64,000 nt of DNA from Eumeta japonica (GCA_005406025.1 BGZK01001331.1:62001-126000); one strand, 5' to 3'. Counted from the stretch's first letter, positions 34,764 to 46,924 are shown. Notes: a model not told the origin generated them from the letters alone. Numbers and translations: made by a program.

Positions 34764-36912
34764 TACCCGTCCAATTATTCTTCCAATGTTTCACGACAAG
34801 ATCTAAGGTTCAGAACGTTCCGACTAGAGTCAAGCCCTCAAGTACGTTTTGAATCGAGTCCTATCCTGCCTTGATTGCTCGGAATATGGAGATCAATGGA
34901 AAGACCCGTAAAGTTCCAAGATCTCGCCCAGTTCGAAGACATATATGTGATCTTTCTGGGCGAAACCAAAATGCTATCCCCAACAAGAGTTACGGCTCCT
35001 AAACTTCGTCACTTCGTCACCTACCGCCGTGATGAGATCTTCACCCGATGCATGGCCTGTAGGGGCACGGCGGTGTTGATAAGGAGAGATGCATGGCATG
35101 CATTAGACGGAAGAGCCTACCAGCTACGTGTTCATGCGCACGATAGGCGTAATAGTTGGCTCTACTAATGAAGAGATTACACTGTTTGCAGCATACAGCC
35201 TCGGGCACCCTAATCTGTGTACAGGATATCCATTTTAGCTCCAACTCTCACACTTATCGCGGAAAATTTAAACGCGAAACACAAGACGTGGGGATCACAC
35301 TCGTGTCCAGGACCAGGAGACTTCTTATGAATGAGCCAGGGTTACGAGGTGCTCGGACCAGACACTCCAACGCACGTTACAACCGACCCATGTTAACTCA
35401 CCGATGTACTCAATCACAAGGTTGGTTAACCTGTGCATGTGAAAGTCATCTACGACAAGTCACCCAACACCTGTCTCACCTCATAACTGTAGGGATCGGA
35501 GCATGGCATTTGCCACCGCAAACGATGAGGCAGCGTACAGACTGGGCGGAATTTTAGGCGTCCCTAGAAACGCTGCACCTGGGATCCTCATTTGCGACCA
35601 CTGCTGACGTGGATACAGTCGCCATTCAGCTGGTGAACAAGGAGGGCTGTCTTTGGCTACAACCTGTCTACCTATTTCGACGTCGCGTCGCGGGGATCTG
35701 CCTTCGCACATCAAACTAAGACTAAAACAGAAACGCAGGCTACTCAAACTGAAAGGCTCGTACTCGCTGTCCCACACTTAAGAAGAAACTGAACAATTTC
35801 GACAGAGAGATATCCATGGTAATTCGATACTTCCGTGGTGCGGCATGGGAAGCAACAATCGACTGCGCTGGTAAAAACTCGCAGAACTTGAACCAGCTCT
35901 GCCGCCTGCTCACCAGAACGTCATTACCCATATGTCCGATTGCCAACCATGCAGTCGTTCGTTGTTACAATGCCCAAGCTCGAGCTGAAGTGATAGCCGA
36001 TTATTTGGAAGAATAATTCAGATCGAACTCCCCGGTCATCTCTCCACTGACACAAGAGCATTACGTCCATGTAGAGGAGAGAGTGCGTAAATTCATGGCC
36101 ACCCCACCTCTCCCACTTCGAGGAATCTATTTATATCCCCGGCCGAATTACACAACATCGTGCTACATCTGCCTAAAAAGAAAGCTTCTGAACTAGGTGG
36201 TATATCGACGGCGGCGCTGAGACATTTCTCTGGAAGTGGGGAAGAACCCACGCAAACCGGAGTATTTTCAACCTATCACTCTCCTTTTACACGAGGCAAA
36301 AACCTTTAAGCGTGCCCTACTGCGCAAACTACGTCCGTTCCTATCCCCGCGACAGGAACAATACGAATTCCGTAGTGACCACTCAACCATGCTTCAACTA
36401 ATAAGAGTACTGCACTACCTGGTATACGAGAAGAACTGCAGACGGTACACGGTGGCAGTGCTCTTGAATATGGAGAAAGCCTTTGATAGGGTGTGGCACA
36501 ATGGCCTTCTCCGCCAACGCAGTTTCTGTGTTGCTGTCAACGAAGCACTATCCGCCCCCCCACCCTATCGGAGCAAGAATCCCGCAAGGCAGCTGCTTAT
36601 CCACCAGATTATATGCAACATACACAGATGACATATCGAAGCTACGAAATCATCTCAAAGACTGGGAGGACGACGTGATGTGGGCGCTGTATGATAATGA
36701 CAGCGTCTACTTCGCATCGTCACGACGGGCCAACCTAGCCGCGAGGAAGATTCAGCAAGTCTTTGGCTGGATAGGTGAAGGATGGCTGTCAATGTCGGTA
36801 GGACGACCGCTCTACTGACTGGTGGTTAACGAATCGTGTCAGTCCACTTAAGGAGTCAAGATGTGGAGTGGAGAACCTGCGTCCGATATCTGGGCGTCAG
36901 TAATGTACCTGG
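34764..36912 (+). mobile_element. Jockey-clade LINE fragment (endonuclease and RT), dead
   Basis: The first part is an apurinic-type endonuclease: VIFLGETKMLSPTRVTAP and later YRRDEIFTRCMACRGTAVLI. Further pieces match the endonuclease C-terminus (ARTRHSNARYNRP in an alternative frame; ITVGIGAWHLPPQTMRQRTD). The reverse transcriptase follows at about 36236-36818: YFQPITLLLHEAKTFKRALL, then FLSPRQEQYEFRSDHST, the motif-A block MEKAFDRVWHNGLL, a deletion, ARIPQGSCLS, and motif C as ALYDNDSVYFASSRR where YADD would be expected. Homology ends near 36895 inside the thumb region (CVRYLGV). At least five frame changes, an internal deletion and the broken motif C show it is inactive. Both ORF1 and the 3' end are missing. 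Confidence 0.85.
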
Positions 36913-37432
36913 GACCAGGTGCCCAATAATGATCATTTATTTTCATTCAAGGTAAGTGAATAAATTACAGGTATAGTCTAAACGGATTTTTGATGCAGAA
37001 TTCAATGGAATGAAAAAAAAATATTTTCATTTTAATAGGGAAAAATTTATTTCAAAATTTTAAAGTGCTTTTAACTATTGAGAAATAGAAATAAAAACTG
37101 GTAAAAGTCTTAAAATATTTAATTACATAATAATTCAGCGCTTTACATGATTATTTATTTTAAAAAATATTTATAAATGGGTAAATACAATTTTTTGACA
37201 TTTAATTACCTATAAATTTTACTTTAATATTTTTTTATATTTTGTACCATTCAGGAGTTATTTCAAAAAAAGTGCTTTTTTCTAACTTCTGCAATTTTTT
37301 TGCAAGCTTTCCTGATGGATCAAACGCCTGACTTTTTGGGATGATTAATATCTAGTACTGACACAAATTTTCCCGTTGGTTCTATTCTTTCAGCTCAAAA
37401 TAGCAAAGTTATTGCTTTATTGGCATCGCATA
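36913..37432. repeat. Right arm of long inverted repeat
   Basis: The inner end is 'aggtgcccaataatgatcat' and the outer end 'aatagcaaagttattgcttt'. Between about 37050 and 37200 there is AT-rich sequence with little counterpart in the left arm, either an insertion here or a deletion there. Confidence 0.75.
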
Positions 37433-38768
37433 ATAAAATTTCGTGTTTAAAAAAAATCTATATCTTAAATTTTTAGAAGTATTAGTTAGTATTTTTAAAA
37501 TAGTGATAAATAGAAAATTACTTTAACGATATAATATTCATGATAATTTACTAACGAGGTCTCTTAATATTGATCTCGTTAGGTACCTATTAACAGGTAA
37601 CATGAAATGTTTGAAATTCCTTTTACATAATGTATATATTATAATACCATTGCGAAAATTCTTGCTAACAATGCCAGCATGTTATCAATGAAACATGTCC
37701 TCACTTTGCGATAGCACAGACGTCTTAAATAATAACTAGTTGAAAACAGTATATAGCTTACAAGTCGTTGAATTTCTTATAATGTATTCCCTGTTTCTCC
37801 AGTGAAAGAGTTTTCAAAGGGAAACTTCTCTGATGTAAATAAGTTTTAGGAACGTGTCGTAACTTCACCATGACGAAAACGAGCTAAACTTTTGCTATAA
37901 TTGTATGATGTAAGCAGAAAAACTGTAAGGATTTCACAACAAATATTTCTTAATGCCTGAGTTAATATTTTGTCACTATTTATTCTGAAGTTTATTTTCA
38001 TATAAAAATGTTTTTCTGAACAACTTACAAGTTTATGAGCACATGAGACGTGTTGCAAAATTTATTTGTTTCATTTATTAATCAACTTCAAAATATTTTC
38101 CGCTTCCATTTCCATATTATTGGATGATGGCAAAATTATTACACATAAAATATTTTTCCCGCGCCAACGTTTTCAGAATATTTGCATGTTATAAATTCGA
38201 CAGTTTTTTTTTATTATGAGAACATGCAAATTGCTGGTATCGCCGTTTGCCGTTTCTTGAACGCTGACACTCAAAAAACCATTTGTATCGTTTCTTTCCT
38301 TATCCGGACTTCAATTTAAAAACCATTAGCGTCGTCTTTTAATTCATATCTTTTGGGATTCCTTCTTTGTTTCGATCCACAGGGAATATTAACTTTTGTT
38401 CCTTTTAACAATTCGATAGATGAAAAACTCGAAAAGTTTTCCGTTTATAAAAATATATAAAAAAAGCAATGTTTATCACAAATTGAAATTTGTATCTCTT
38501 TCAAGAATAAAAATTAAATAAGTCGTGTTGAAATTTTGTGAAGACGTAATTTTTTCATTTTATGTAATCGTATTTAATTAGCTACAAATATCCAGCGTAA
38601 TGCATTTAATATCAACATCTATTGCAACATTTTATGCTCATAAAATTCGCTGTTCAAACATTCTTTTTTCTCTATTAATGATTAAAGATTACCTCTTATT
38701 TATAGATATAACTATTAAATATTTAACGTTACTCAAATCTTTCACTTTACTATTTCCTTTGCATACAG

Positions 38769-39286
38769 CGAACCATTTCGACATGATGTACGTCTATATC
38801 ATAATCGGAGGGGCCGTGGCGGTGCTGCTGTGCGCGGGAGTGGGCGTTGTCCGCTGCGTCGTGCGCAAGCAATCCACGGAGCAGGCCAAGGCGCCGGACG
38901 TATCGGCCACGACGGAGATACCCAACGGCTTCAACGACAGCATATCGGAGGTCGACAACGACATCAACATCTCGAGCCTGTCGGCGCCGGTAGACAACGT
39001 CGATTGCGGCGTCAAGCCGGAAGCGATCCAATTCACGGACGTTGCGCTCAGCCCGAAAATAAACAGATACGTCGGCAGGCCCGTGCCTAACACCTTCCCT
39101 CACATGACGACCAACATGTACGGCCAGGTCGCCGAGTACCCGATAGACATCCCGCTGAGGACTATGCCGCACGGCACTCTGGGCAGGGGCGTGGCCGTCA
39201 AGACTCTGCCGCGGGTCCAAGTTCAGGCCGAAGACCCCAACAGGAGTCTATATCGTTATTCAAATGCGCAATACTACTTCGGGTGA
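38769..39286 (+). CDS. Exon F: transmembrane helix and cytoplasmic tail, stop codon
   Basis: The acceptor is 'tttgcatacag'; phase 1 in; TGA at 39284-39286. It encodes visible residues 229-400. After ANHFD comes a hydrophobic helix MYVYIIIGGAVAVLLCAGVG (residues 235-254, continuing VV to 256), followed by basic residues R257, R261 and K262, which fits an extracellular N-terminus. The tail of 144 residues is low in hydrophobics and rich in Pro, Ser, Thr and Asn, with an acidic stretch (SISEVDNDINISSL) and several Tyr residues, ending NAQYYFG. I recognise no catalytic domain. Codons end mostly in G or C until the last dozen, which shift to A/T endings. The frame is also open upstream to an ATG at 38600 in the intron. 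Confidence 0.9.
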
Positions 39287-40245
39287 CAACGCGACACCGG
39301 ACAGTGCGACGTAACTAGGACTTACTGTTTCTAGTATTACACGTAAGGTTTTTGGGTGTTGGGTCTTCTATAGACACAAAGCTGGGATGGGCGGCGTTGT
39401 AAATGTCTCTGGTTTAATTTTAATTTTGATCTTTGTATTTTGACCGGTAACCCTATCGACTTACAGCAATCATATTTTTCATATATAATCATCGCCTAAA
39501 ACGCATTATTCTATTATATCACTTTTTATCGTGGAACTTGTTTTGATTGACATGATTGATAGATAGCTTAACATTTTCACTGGGGAGACCGTAGAGCTCC
39601 TTATATTGTTTTTTCTGTAAAGAATGAATCAAAAGTAAAAAAAAGTTATGACCTTATCTTATTTTTCTGTACGTATTGGTCATTGTGCTCGAGAGATATA
39701 GTCATTAAAATGGTTGTTCTGTGATCAGTCTATGTTTGTAAATCTTTTGACGGTAGCATAATAATTGTCTTTTTTAAAATCTAAAAGGAAAAAAAAAGCA
39801 CTTTTCAATTCGGAATTCGAGGACCATATTAATGATCCGTTTGTACGTAAACTAAATTTAGTTATGGTTAAATACGAATGTTTGGTGATACCAACCATAA
39901 TTGAAATCCATTCGTGACTCGATGTAAAAGCCCTAAAAACAACTCCCGCGCACCATAGCCCACCCCCGCTTTATGTATGTTGGGGCCTTAGGAGTATTTC
40001 ACCGTGTCCTATTTTCGAGTACAGAAACTGTGATATTGAATTACTCATCGGATCTAGATTTAAATAAGTTTTTAATATTATGTTGTATTTTATCTGTAGG
40101 TTTATTAGATGTTGTTTTCGTCGGAGCTGCCAAACGACTGATCGATGAAGGGGGCTTCGTTTGATAATTAATTTTAAATTGTTTAGAACTTCTACCTAAG
40201 TATTAGTTGATACATTGTAAAATAAAAACATTATTACAATGGACA
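39287..40245 (+). other. Probable 3' UTR
   Basis: AT-rich non-coding sequence between the TGA and the first well-formed polyadenylation signal. A 63-codon frame at 39973-40164 in this stretch has no recognisable similarity and is treated as chance. The end is inferred, so longer or shorter forms are possible. Confidence 0.5.
40221..40226 (+). terminator. Candidate polyadenylation signal AATAAA
   Basis: AATAAA is followed about 30 bases later by a T/G-rich stretch ('cttgtatttatttcacttta'), the arrangement expected of a cleavage site near 40245. It is about 935 bp after the stop codon. Confidence 0.5.
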
Positions 40246-40659
40246 ATACTTGTATTTATTTCACTTTATTCATTTACACACCACTTCCATCAATTTCTGT
40301 CAGAATTTAATTAATGATCTCTGAAATACAGCTTCGTTTATTTGAAAATTATAAACTTCATTTTATTACTATGTAAGTTATAAAAAACGTTTTAAATTCG
40401 AAGACGCATCCATAAAAAAATTCTTTCTTGCCAAAAACGAAAATTGTTTCAAGAATCGAGATAAACATTTTCAGTGGGTACACAAAAATTTTAATTACGA
40501 AACCTAACACCTCCGAAAAAAAACGTGTTAAATTAACCGCATAAATGCTCTTGTCATTAAATTGGGAAGGGAGGCACGATGTACGGGAATTTTTATGCAA
40601 AATAATGGCCCTTAATTGATCATTAGCATTTTTTTAAGTGTACATAAACGTAATAACTT

Positions 40660-40800
40660 CTGAGGCAGCGTTCAGATCGCGAGAATGTGTTTATTTTTCA
40701 TTAGGGGGGCGCTGCGACGCGAGCGACGCGGCTCTGGGGGACATAGGAAATGCGCCATTTTAATTTAAATAAACCGACACGGACACGGGGAATGTACTCG
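40660..40800. promoter_or_regulatory. CpG-rich island after the gene
   Basis: 'ggcgctgcgacgcgagcgac' and flanking sequence are CpG-rich, followed by a homeodomain-like 'ttttaatttaaataaa'. It lies about 0.4 kb after the presumed polyadenylation site. Regulatory role is a guess from composition. Confidence 0.3.
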
Positions 40801-40912
40801 CGATATGAGTTTTCATTTAAATTAGTGCTGCGTAAACATTCAAGTGGGTTAGGAAGAAACAAAAAAATGAGATATTAGGTTGAATTAAAGATCGTAGTGA
40901 CTCTTGTGTATA

Positions 40913-41222
40913 AAAATGGAAAAAAAAACTAAACGTACGGTCGGGGGATACCTGTCAGGAACGAAGATTTTTTTTCCATACAATAATGTAAAGTAAGGAA
41001 TAAAACCGAAGAGTTTAATTTAATATTTTAGGAAGAACACTGATACATAAAAAAGTATAAAGTAGAGAATTTTAAATTATATAAAAATCTAAATTATAAA
41101 TTTCAAGAGATAGAGAGAAAATGCATGGAGGAGGCGTAATTATTTATGGTTATGTTACGATTTCTACCAGTCAACTCCTATTTCAAAAAGCGCTAATAAT
41201 TTCGTTGCAAGAAACATAACAA
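40913..41222 (+). repeat. Dispersed repeat pair, copy 1
   Basis: Motif order: 'tcaggaacgaagattttttt', 'aagtaaggaataaaacc', 'taaatttcaagagatagaga', 'tggaggaggcg', 'gttatgttacgatttctacc', 'cgttgcaagaaacataac'. The same order and orientation recurs at 61572-61885. Likely a non-autonomous element family. Confidence 0.7.
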
Positions 41223-43439
41223 TATGTACAGTTCACACGTGTTACAAGTGAAACCTTCAAAAAATTAAACTGCAAGAGAATACAACGAATGCGGTAGTAG
41301 GAGTGGAATGATTATGGGGTATTATATTTATTATATAATTGGAACCAAGTGCAAAAATTATTTTAAATTTTATTATTCTGAATCCATGTTTTCAATTTCA
41401 GCAAATGACGATACGTAGGCGCACACAAGCACCCATATCTCTTTTTCTCGCATTCTCTCTCACGTCATATTTTTTACTGTTGCTTTTAGATTTCATCGAT
41501 TATTAAATCGCATCGGCGCTAAAGAAGTTCTCACTTCTAAACTTAATATTATTGTGCATTAAAGAGTTAACACCTAAACTTCCAAACGTCACATTCGACA
41601 CATTAAAATAATTGCTTACAAAGTACATGATATAATGTCTCCAACTTGGGGTGCTGCCTCAGTACCCACTTAGTGAAACACTAGCTAACTATCGAGATAA
41701 GTAAACTTAGGCGATTATCTTTTCACTTCTAACTTCAGCCTGTTATATCTTTACTACATGTTGTACGTATGCTATATATTTGATCTTAACTTGCTTACAG
41801 AAATATAACATCAAAAATACAGAATAGTTTGGATTTTCACAATAATAGGTTTAGCATTTTCCTTTCGGGGATTCTTTCGAGCGGTCACCAGGCGCGAACG
41901 GCAACATGCGCGCTGCGTCACCAGATTACTTAACTACAGTTGGACAACATGGAGGTAGCGTAAAAGATAATTTTTTTCATCCAACTGAGTCGAAGCTCAA
42001 AAAGAGGGTTGTGTCTTTGACCTTTATGTGTATGTGTGTTCGACCCCAAATACTCTCGTAACTACTAAACGGTCGAAGTAATTTTAATGAGTTACATAGT
42101 TGAATATATTATTATTAGGAAAATGATGGTTTTGACAAACAAAAAGTCACATTGGACGTGTAAAAAGAGTTTTTTTCTCTTTGGAATCTGTCGAGTGGAG
42201 CATCAAAATCAAGGCATTACACAAAATATACATTTTTATTCGACTCGATTTTAAAACGATTTTAAAACTAATTACCACATAATTCTACTAATTCCGTAAT
42301 ATTTTATTTAAAAAATTGATCAATTGTAAAATTTCAAAAAAAAAATGAAAAAAAAAGTTGTTACTTTTGGCAACCTTTATCTGATAATAAAATTATAAAT
42401 ATATATATTCTTTTGAATACTGTATAACTTTATGCTATTTGCATAGATGAAACAAAACAAACCAATATAACTTTTGCCATATCTGTTCCCTATATATATT
42501 CCCTTAATACCCTATTCACAAAAAACTGTAAAACTGCTATCTAACATGTGAATTTTATTGTATATTATCGTTTATAGCAATATTTAAAACGTAGTTTCAA
42601 TAAGTAAGTTTAATGTAGTATCTGCAATTCCAAAACCGATCCCAACTTGTCAGACGTAAGCCAAAGCAAGTTTTAAACTTAAAAAAAATAATTGCGTTTA
42701 TTGCTGTAATTAATAGTATGTCATTTAAATACTCTAAAGAACGTGGTTTATTTTAATGAACGTCTTTTCGTGTTTATTTATTTCAAAAATAAGTGAAATA
42801 GCGTCAACAAATAGCGCTAGATTCGTCATTTTTCTCAAAAATAATTTATTTGTACACGTATAAAATCAAAAAGGAAAAAGACTAAATTTATATCCTTGAA
42901 AACCCCTCATTCTTTTCAAGACATACATTTGATTTTATTATACTAATATAAAATTTTTGAATTTTTGTTACCGGATTAATTTTATTAATTCATTAATACT
43001 TATACCATATTTGTTATACTTTAAGCATAAGCATTTTTTTGTGGTCAACATAATCAAATACCTTTAATAAGTGTCAGCAAACCGTCACAAAACTAATAGA
43101 GGTTTCTTATACCACATAAAACAAATCGATCCCTAGTTAACCTACTAAATCCTAGATAACCTACCCTAATGAGTATTTCCATGTTCAGTTGCATTTATTT
43201 ATTAAATAATACTATTCGTTAACCGTGAAAGGAAACATGATAAAGAAGTAAATATTTCAAGTAAATAAAAAAGTGTTCTTGCGAGTGAAAACAGTAACGG
43301 TTCTAGCTTACTAGATTTACAACTCTTAAAATTAGATTTCAACATCTAATAAACGTAGATCTGCATTGAGCATCTGTAGCTATTGCATATTTGAAAAATT
43401 GCTATGAAATTATAAAAAAATATTCGATGGGTTGTCATA

Positions 43440-43457
43440 ACAGTATAATTATACTGT
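43440..43457. repeat. 18-bp perfect palindrome
   Basis: ACAGTATAATTATACTGT reads the same on both strands. It could be a small cruciform or a dimeric factor site; chance is possible in AT-rich DNA. Confidence 0.5.
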
Positions 43458-45639
43458 GTCGAGCCAGACTTTTCGCATCTGTAATGTTGTTGATCTTCAT
43501 TACCTTTTAGACGTTTAGTTGATTTATCATTGAAGTAGTCCTATATAAAGGTCCTATTTTTATGCTATCCACACATTGAAAAGAAATGGTAGAAAACTCG
43601 TACTCCTACAATAACACAAAAGAGTCATGACGATAATAAATATGTATATAACCCAAATTTTTGTTATGAGAATGAAAGTCATCCCAAAGAGTTTTTAAAA
43701 CAATTTATTTAAATTAACAGAGTATCTGAAAAAAACGAATTCTAAGATTAACTACATTAACACAAAACCCATCTTTACGTATGTAAGTCAAAAAATAATT
43801 AATTTCTAGATAAACAATTCGTCCTTTATTACCTAGTAAAAAACCAATCACTAACACCGACTCGACACATTTATTATTCTCTAATTTATTAGGATTTCAA
43901 AGCGCACGCGATCGGCTTATTGATGCCTTACAATTTATGAAATGAGTGTACAATCGGAAACAAATTTGTTGATTTATATCAATGCAGCAAAAAGTAAATT
44001 TCTAGAAACTTATAATGTTTTCGTGATTATTCAAATTATATGTAGTTTTTAAAGTTTTTTGGCCAAATGCAAAAATTAAAAGGCGCAGTTCGCATCCGCG
44101 CGGTAGATTTTTTTAAAAGCTTTGTATTAAAATCATAACAACTATATCGAATATATTTACGACTCATACGAGATGACACCTTTATTTATTTTCATTTTCT
44201 ATTTAATACTTGATCTTCACTGCTATTCCACTGAAAATTTTATTCAAATATATCAGATTTTATAATTATTCGCGAACTTTTTACAATGTCATTTGAATAA
44301 ACATCCTACTTTCACGCGTTGTCACGCCACACTAATTTATAACTACCTACAGAGAATGCTCATTCTAAACGTTTGCGAGTATGCATTTACACTAAGCCGA
44401 TGACGTCACAGACGAAACAAACCACGACGAACTCCTACGGACATTTTCCACCGGCTGATTAGTCTCGTGATTACTTTCCTTGAGCGAACGAACGTTCTCA
44501 CGCCAAAAATAGAAGTCTTGTTATTTCGCTTTGCCTGTCTGTCTGTATGTCACAAACTCGTAACTCTTTTCATTTTTTATCGATGCTGACGCAATCACAC
44601 GAACGAGTGTCTCATTTGAACGGCTACCCAATTATATAACAGAGTTCAAAAAAAGTTTAGAGGTAGCTTTCCATACACAAGCCAGAAGGTCGAAAATCTT
44701 TTTTCAGCGCATTCCATTAAGTGGAATTTCGTTGGATAGGTATTTAACACTAAATTAAATCATGATTAGTATATATATTTCACAGTTTATTAGTTGCAAA
44801 AGTCTTTACTTTGTGAGCCCCTTCAAATTTTTGAACCGTGTGTTTCAAATCTCTAAAAGTATTGTAGTCACCGTGATATAGAGCTTTCTTTATAAGCAAC
44901 ATCAACAAAAATATTTTATAAAGTCTTTTAATTTTTTTTCCGATATTTACAATTTTCAGTATAAATCCTACCTTACAATCCAAAAATCCTACAAATTTCA
45001 ATACAATAAATAATCTGACTCCCACCTTGTTGAGAGTAATGTACGAATAATTGATTCTCTTATAAGAATGATGACTTAGAAAACTAAAATTTCTATAAGT
45101 TATATTAAGACTGATAAACTATATCTAATCCAGTGAATAGAAAAGTACAAAGTAATGAAAAAAAAAAAAAAAATACCTTGATAGGTCAAGCCTTTAGTAG
45201 AAATAAGTTGATTTCAATGCATAGTTTAAGTAGATTTTTATTAGTAGTATCCTTACTTTATCATCTCTTAGAATTGCTGTAGGCTTTACAAAATGGCATT
45301 TTATTGGGGGATGATCTTTTTTATATCTCGTTAGTATATTACGTATTAAATATTACATTAGTGTTGATGTTTAGGAATACTTATCTGTAACGTTTAATAG
45401 AGTTATGGTTTTCAAATTTAAATACGTTTTATTTTTTAGCAGTTTCTAAGTGACTAAGGCTAAAAATTTTAAGTGTGACCTATGTAATAAACGAATATTT
45501 TGTGGCTGACTGTATCTCTGCGAAGTCTTACACGCAACAAATGTTATAGATGCCGGATGTGTTTGTTTGTCAGCATATTATGTCTTTTAAATAAATTCAT
45601 GTAAAAAAAACATGTCTGTAAATTGAAAATATTTGCTAA

Positions 45640-45900
45640 AAACTGATAACGGGTAATATATGGAGTGTAACAGAATATAAGACTATTTTTTAACACATTT
45701 TCTGCCTGTTTGTCTAATTTGAACGCGCTAATCACCAAAAATCTAAACGAATTTTCGGAGGGTTTATATAAGTGATTTAAGTGTAGTTTGGGGCAACATA
45801 TAAGCTTTATTTTGTGAAAAGTTGCTCAAGAATAAATAATTTATTTATAAAACTACGTTTCACGCATACGAAGTCGTGAGCATATCTAGTTTTTAATTAT
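45640..45900. repeat. Decayed non-LTR/SINE-type tail repeat
   Basis: Contains 'tttgaacgcgctaatcacca', 'ctaaacgaattttcggag' and 'tttcacgcatacgaagtcgtgagcatatctagt' (shown in part), the last being the usual end wording of this common moth repeat ('...gaagccgcgggcaaaagctagt'). Related to 14215-14500. Confidence 0.55.
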
Positions 45901-46224
45901 TTGATAACATCCGTATCTTTACCGAAGATTAGTATGACAACCGATTTCAGCAACTTAACCAAAGTTAAGGTACTTATGTTATTAATTATACCAGTTTAAT
46001 TTGTATAATTACTTAACTAATATGTTTTTCTCAGTTGTGCCTAAAATTTAAAAATCGAATCTGACGTCTCATTGAAGGACAGAAAAGACAAAATCTATTC
46101 TAATGATTTTTCTATTATAATTTCTCAGTTCTAAAACAAATGTTTTTTTTTATAATGGAATTTAATTTTCAACTCCAATATAATTCGAACGTTTCAAAAT
46201 AGTGGAAGTACAAAACTTAAAGCC

Positions 46225-46770
46225 CTAAATTAAAATTATCGCCCTGTCAGACAAACTAAATGAGTGTAACTTAAGGAAAGTGGAACAAAATCGGCACATT
46301 ACTAATTACGAAATTATTGAAAAACTGGCTATTGATCACAAAATAGTTTTATGTGGTTTAAAAAACCTAGGCTAAAAATAATTTCGTTGTTTGGATGCCA
46401 CATTACCGTACAAAATCCTGTGTATATACGTAGCAGCCACACATTATGACCTTACAACATTAAAAATCAGAAACCGTATTTCTATTTGCGACTCTCTGTC
46501 AAACCGTAAGAAATCTGAGCCGCTTATGGAATTAATGATCACGGTTAACGAAAAATGCATAACATACTACGAGCATTACAAAAAAAAAGACGTTATAGGA
46601 AATATTGAGAAACTTCACAGAAAGCAAAACAACCCAGCTTAACGTAAAATAAGGGGGTATATTCATGGTGTGCTTGGAAAAGTATTTTATAATGTAAGCT
46701 TCTACGACCGGGTCAAAGCATTAAATCCGTCCTCCACCTAAACTTTAACAACTGATGGGATTAAATCTAG
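46225..46770 (+). mobile_element. Mariner transposase internal fragment, decayed
   Basis: Plus-strand pieces in changing frames: KVEQNRHITNYEIIEKLAID (second helix-turn-helix), then LTTLKIRNRISICDSLSNRK and EPLMELMITVNEKCITYYEH, which aligns with the mariner block around the first catalytic aspartate (LITGDEKWITY). Here the motif is TVNE, so Asp is replaced by Asn. Traces continue to about 46770 (KVFYNVSFYDRVKALN, where YELLPPGQ-type sequence is expected). It resembles the 11.8 kb element more than the 6.7 kb fragment. No terminal repeats found. Confidence 0.75.
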
Positions 46771-46924
46771 AGATAGAATATTAGTCGATAAACTCAAGGA
46801 GTCGTATATTCTTTGTAATCTTCGACTTATATACATATACATATCTTCTACATTAAAACAATTTAAACGCGGAATGTTTTACTTATTTCTCTAAATAATT
46901 AAACAATACAGATGCAAACGTAAA

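Larger units (their letters stand above)
34400..37432. mobile_element. Composite element: long inverted repeats around LINE fragment
   Basis: The left arm (about 34400-34763) and right arm (about 36913-37432) are inverted copies. For example 'accaacgggaaaatttgtgt' near 34452 is mirrored by 'acacaaattttcccgttggt' near 37363, and 'gaatgaaaataaatgatcat' near 34727-34744 by its complement near 36932. Identity looks like 80% or more at both ends of the arms. The right arm is about 150 bp longer because of extra or diverged sequence in its middle. Between them, with almost no gap, lies a jockey-type LINE fragment. No transposase of a DNA transposon is visible. Outer target-site duplications are not clear. 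Confidence 0.75.
33850..38768 (+). other. Intron E-F (4.9 kb) with LINE-bearing inverted repeat
   Basis: From 'gtaaat' to 'gcatacag'. More than half is occupied by the inverted-repeat element 34400-37432. The rest is AT-rich. The last 169 bases before the acceptor stay open in frame with the final exon. Confidence 0.8.
551..40245 (+). other. EVA-1/EVA1C-like lectin receptor gene (5' end outside window)
   Basis: This is the whole visible gene model. Six exons total 1203 coding bases (400 codons plus stop), joined by five introns of 3.1, 6.9, 11.8, 10.8 and 4.9 kb. Every join is phase 1 with AG acceptors and GT donors, so exons could be skipped without a frameshift. The product is a type I membrane protein: lectin domain 1 (second half), lectin domain 2, acidic linker, Pro-rich stalk, transmembrane helix and cytoplasmic tail. 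Known EVA-1 proteins carry two SUEL lectin domains plus one membrane span and act with Slit and Robo in axon guidance, so a neuronal or cell-surface role is inferred by family. I do not see a clear FAM176 signature in the tail. A different insect two-lectin membrane protein therefore remains possible. The signal peptide and first lectin half must lie upstream of base 1. Confidence 0.85.

Noticed and set aside
38750..39220. 156-codon minus-strand open frame (and two other overlapping frames) across the last exon
   Set aside because: These are antisense or out-of-frame shadows of GC-rich exon F, whose plus-strand frame has a membrane helix, correct phase and stop.
27257..44408. Two perfect CRE octamers TGACGTCA (27257-27264 and 44401-44408)
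   Set aside because: About one or two occurrences are expected by chance in 64 kb, and neither sits in a clear promoter.
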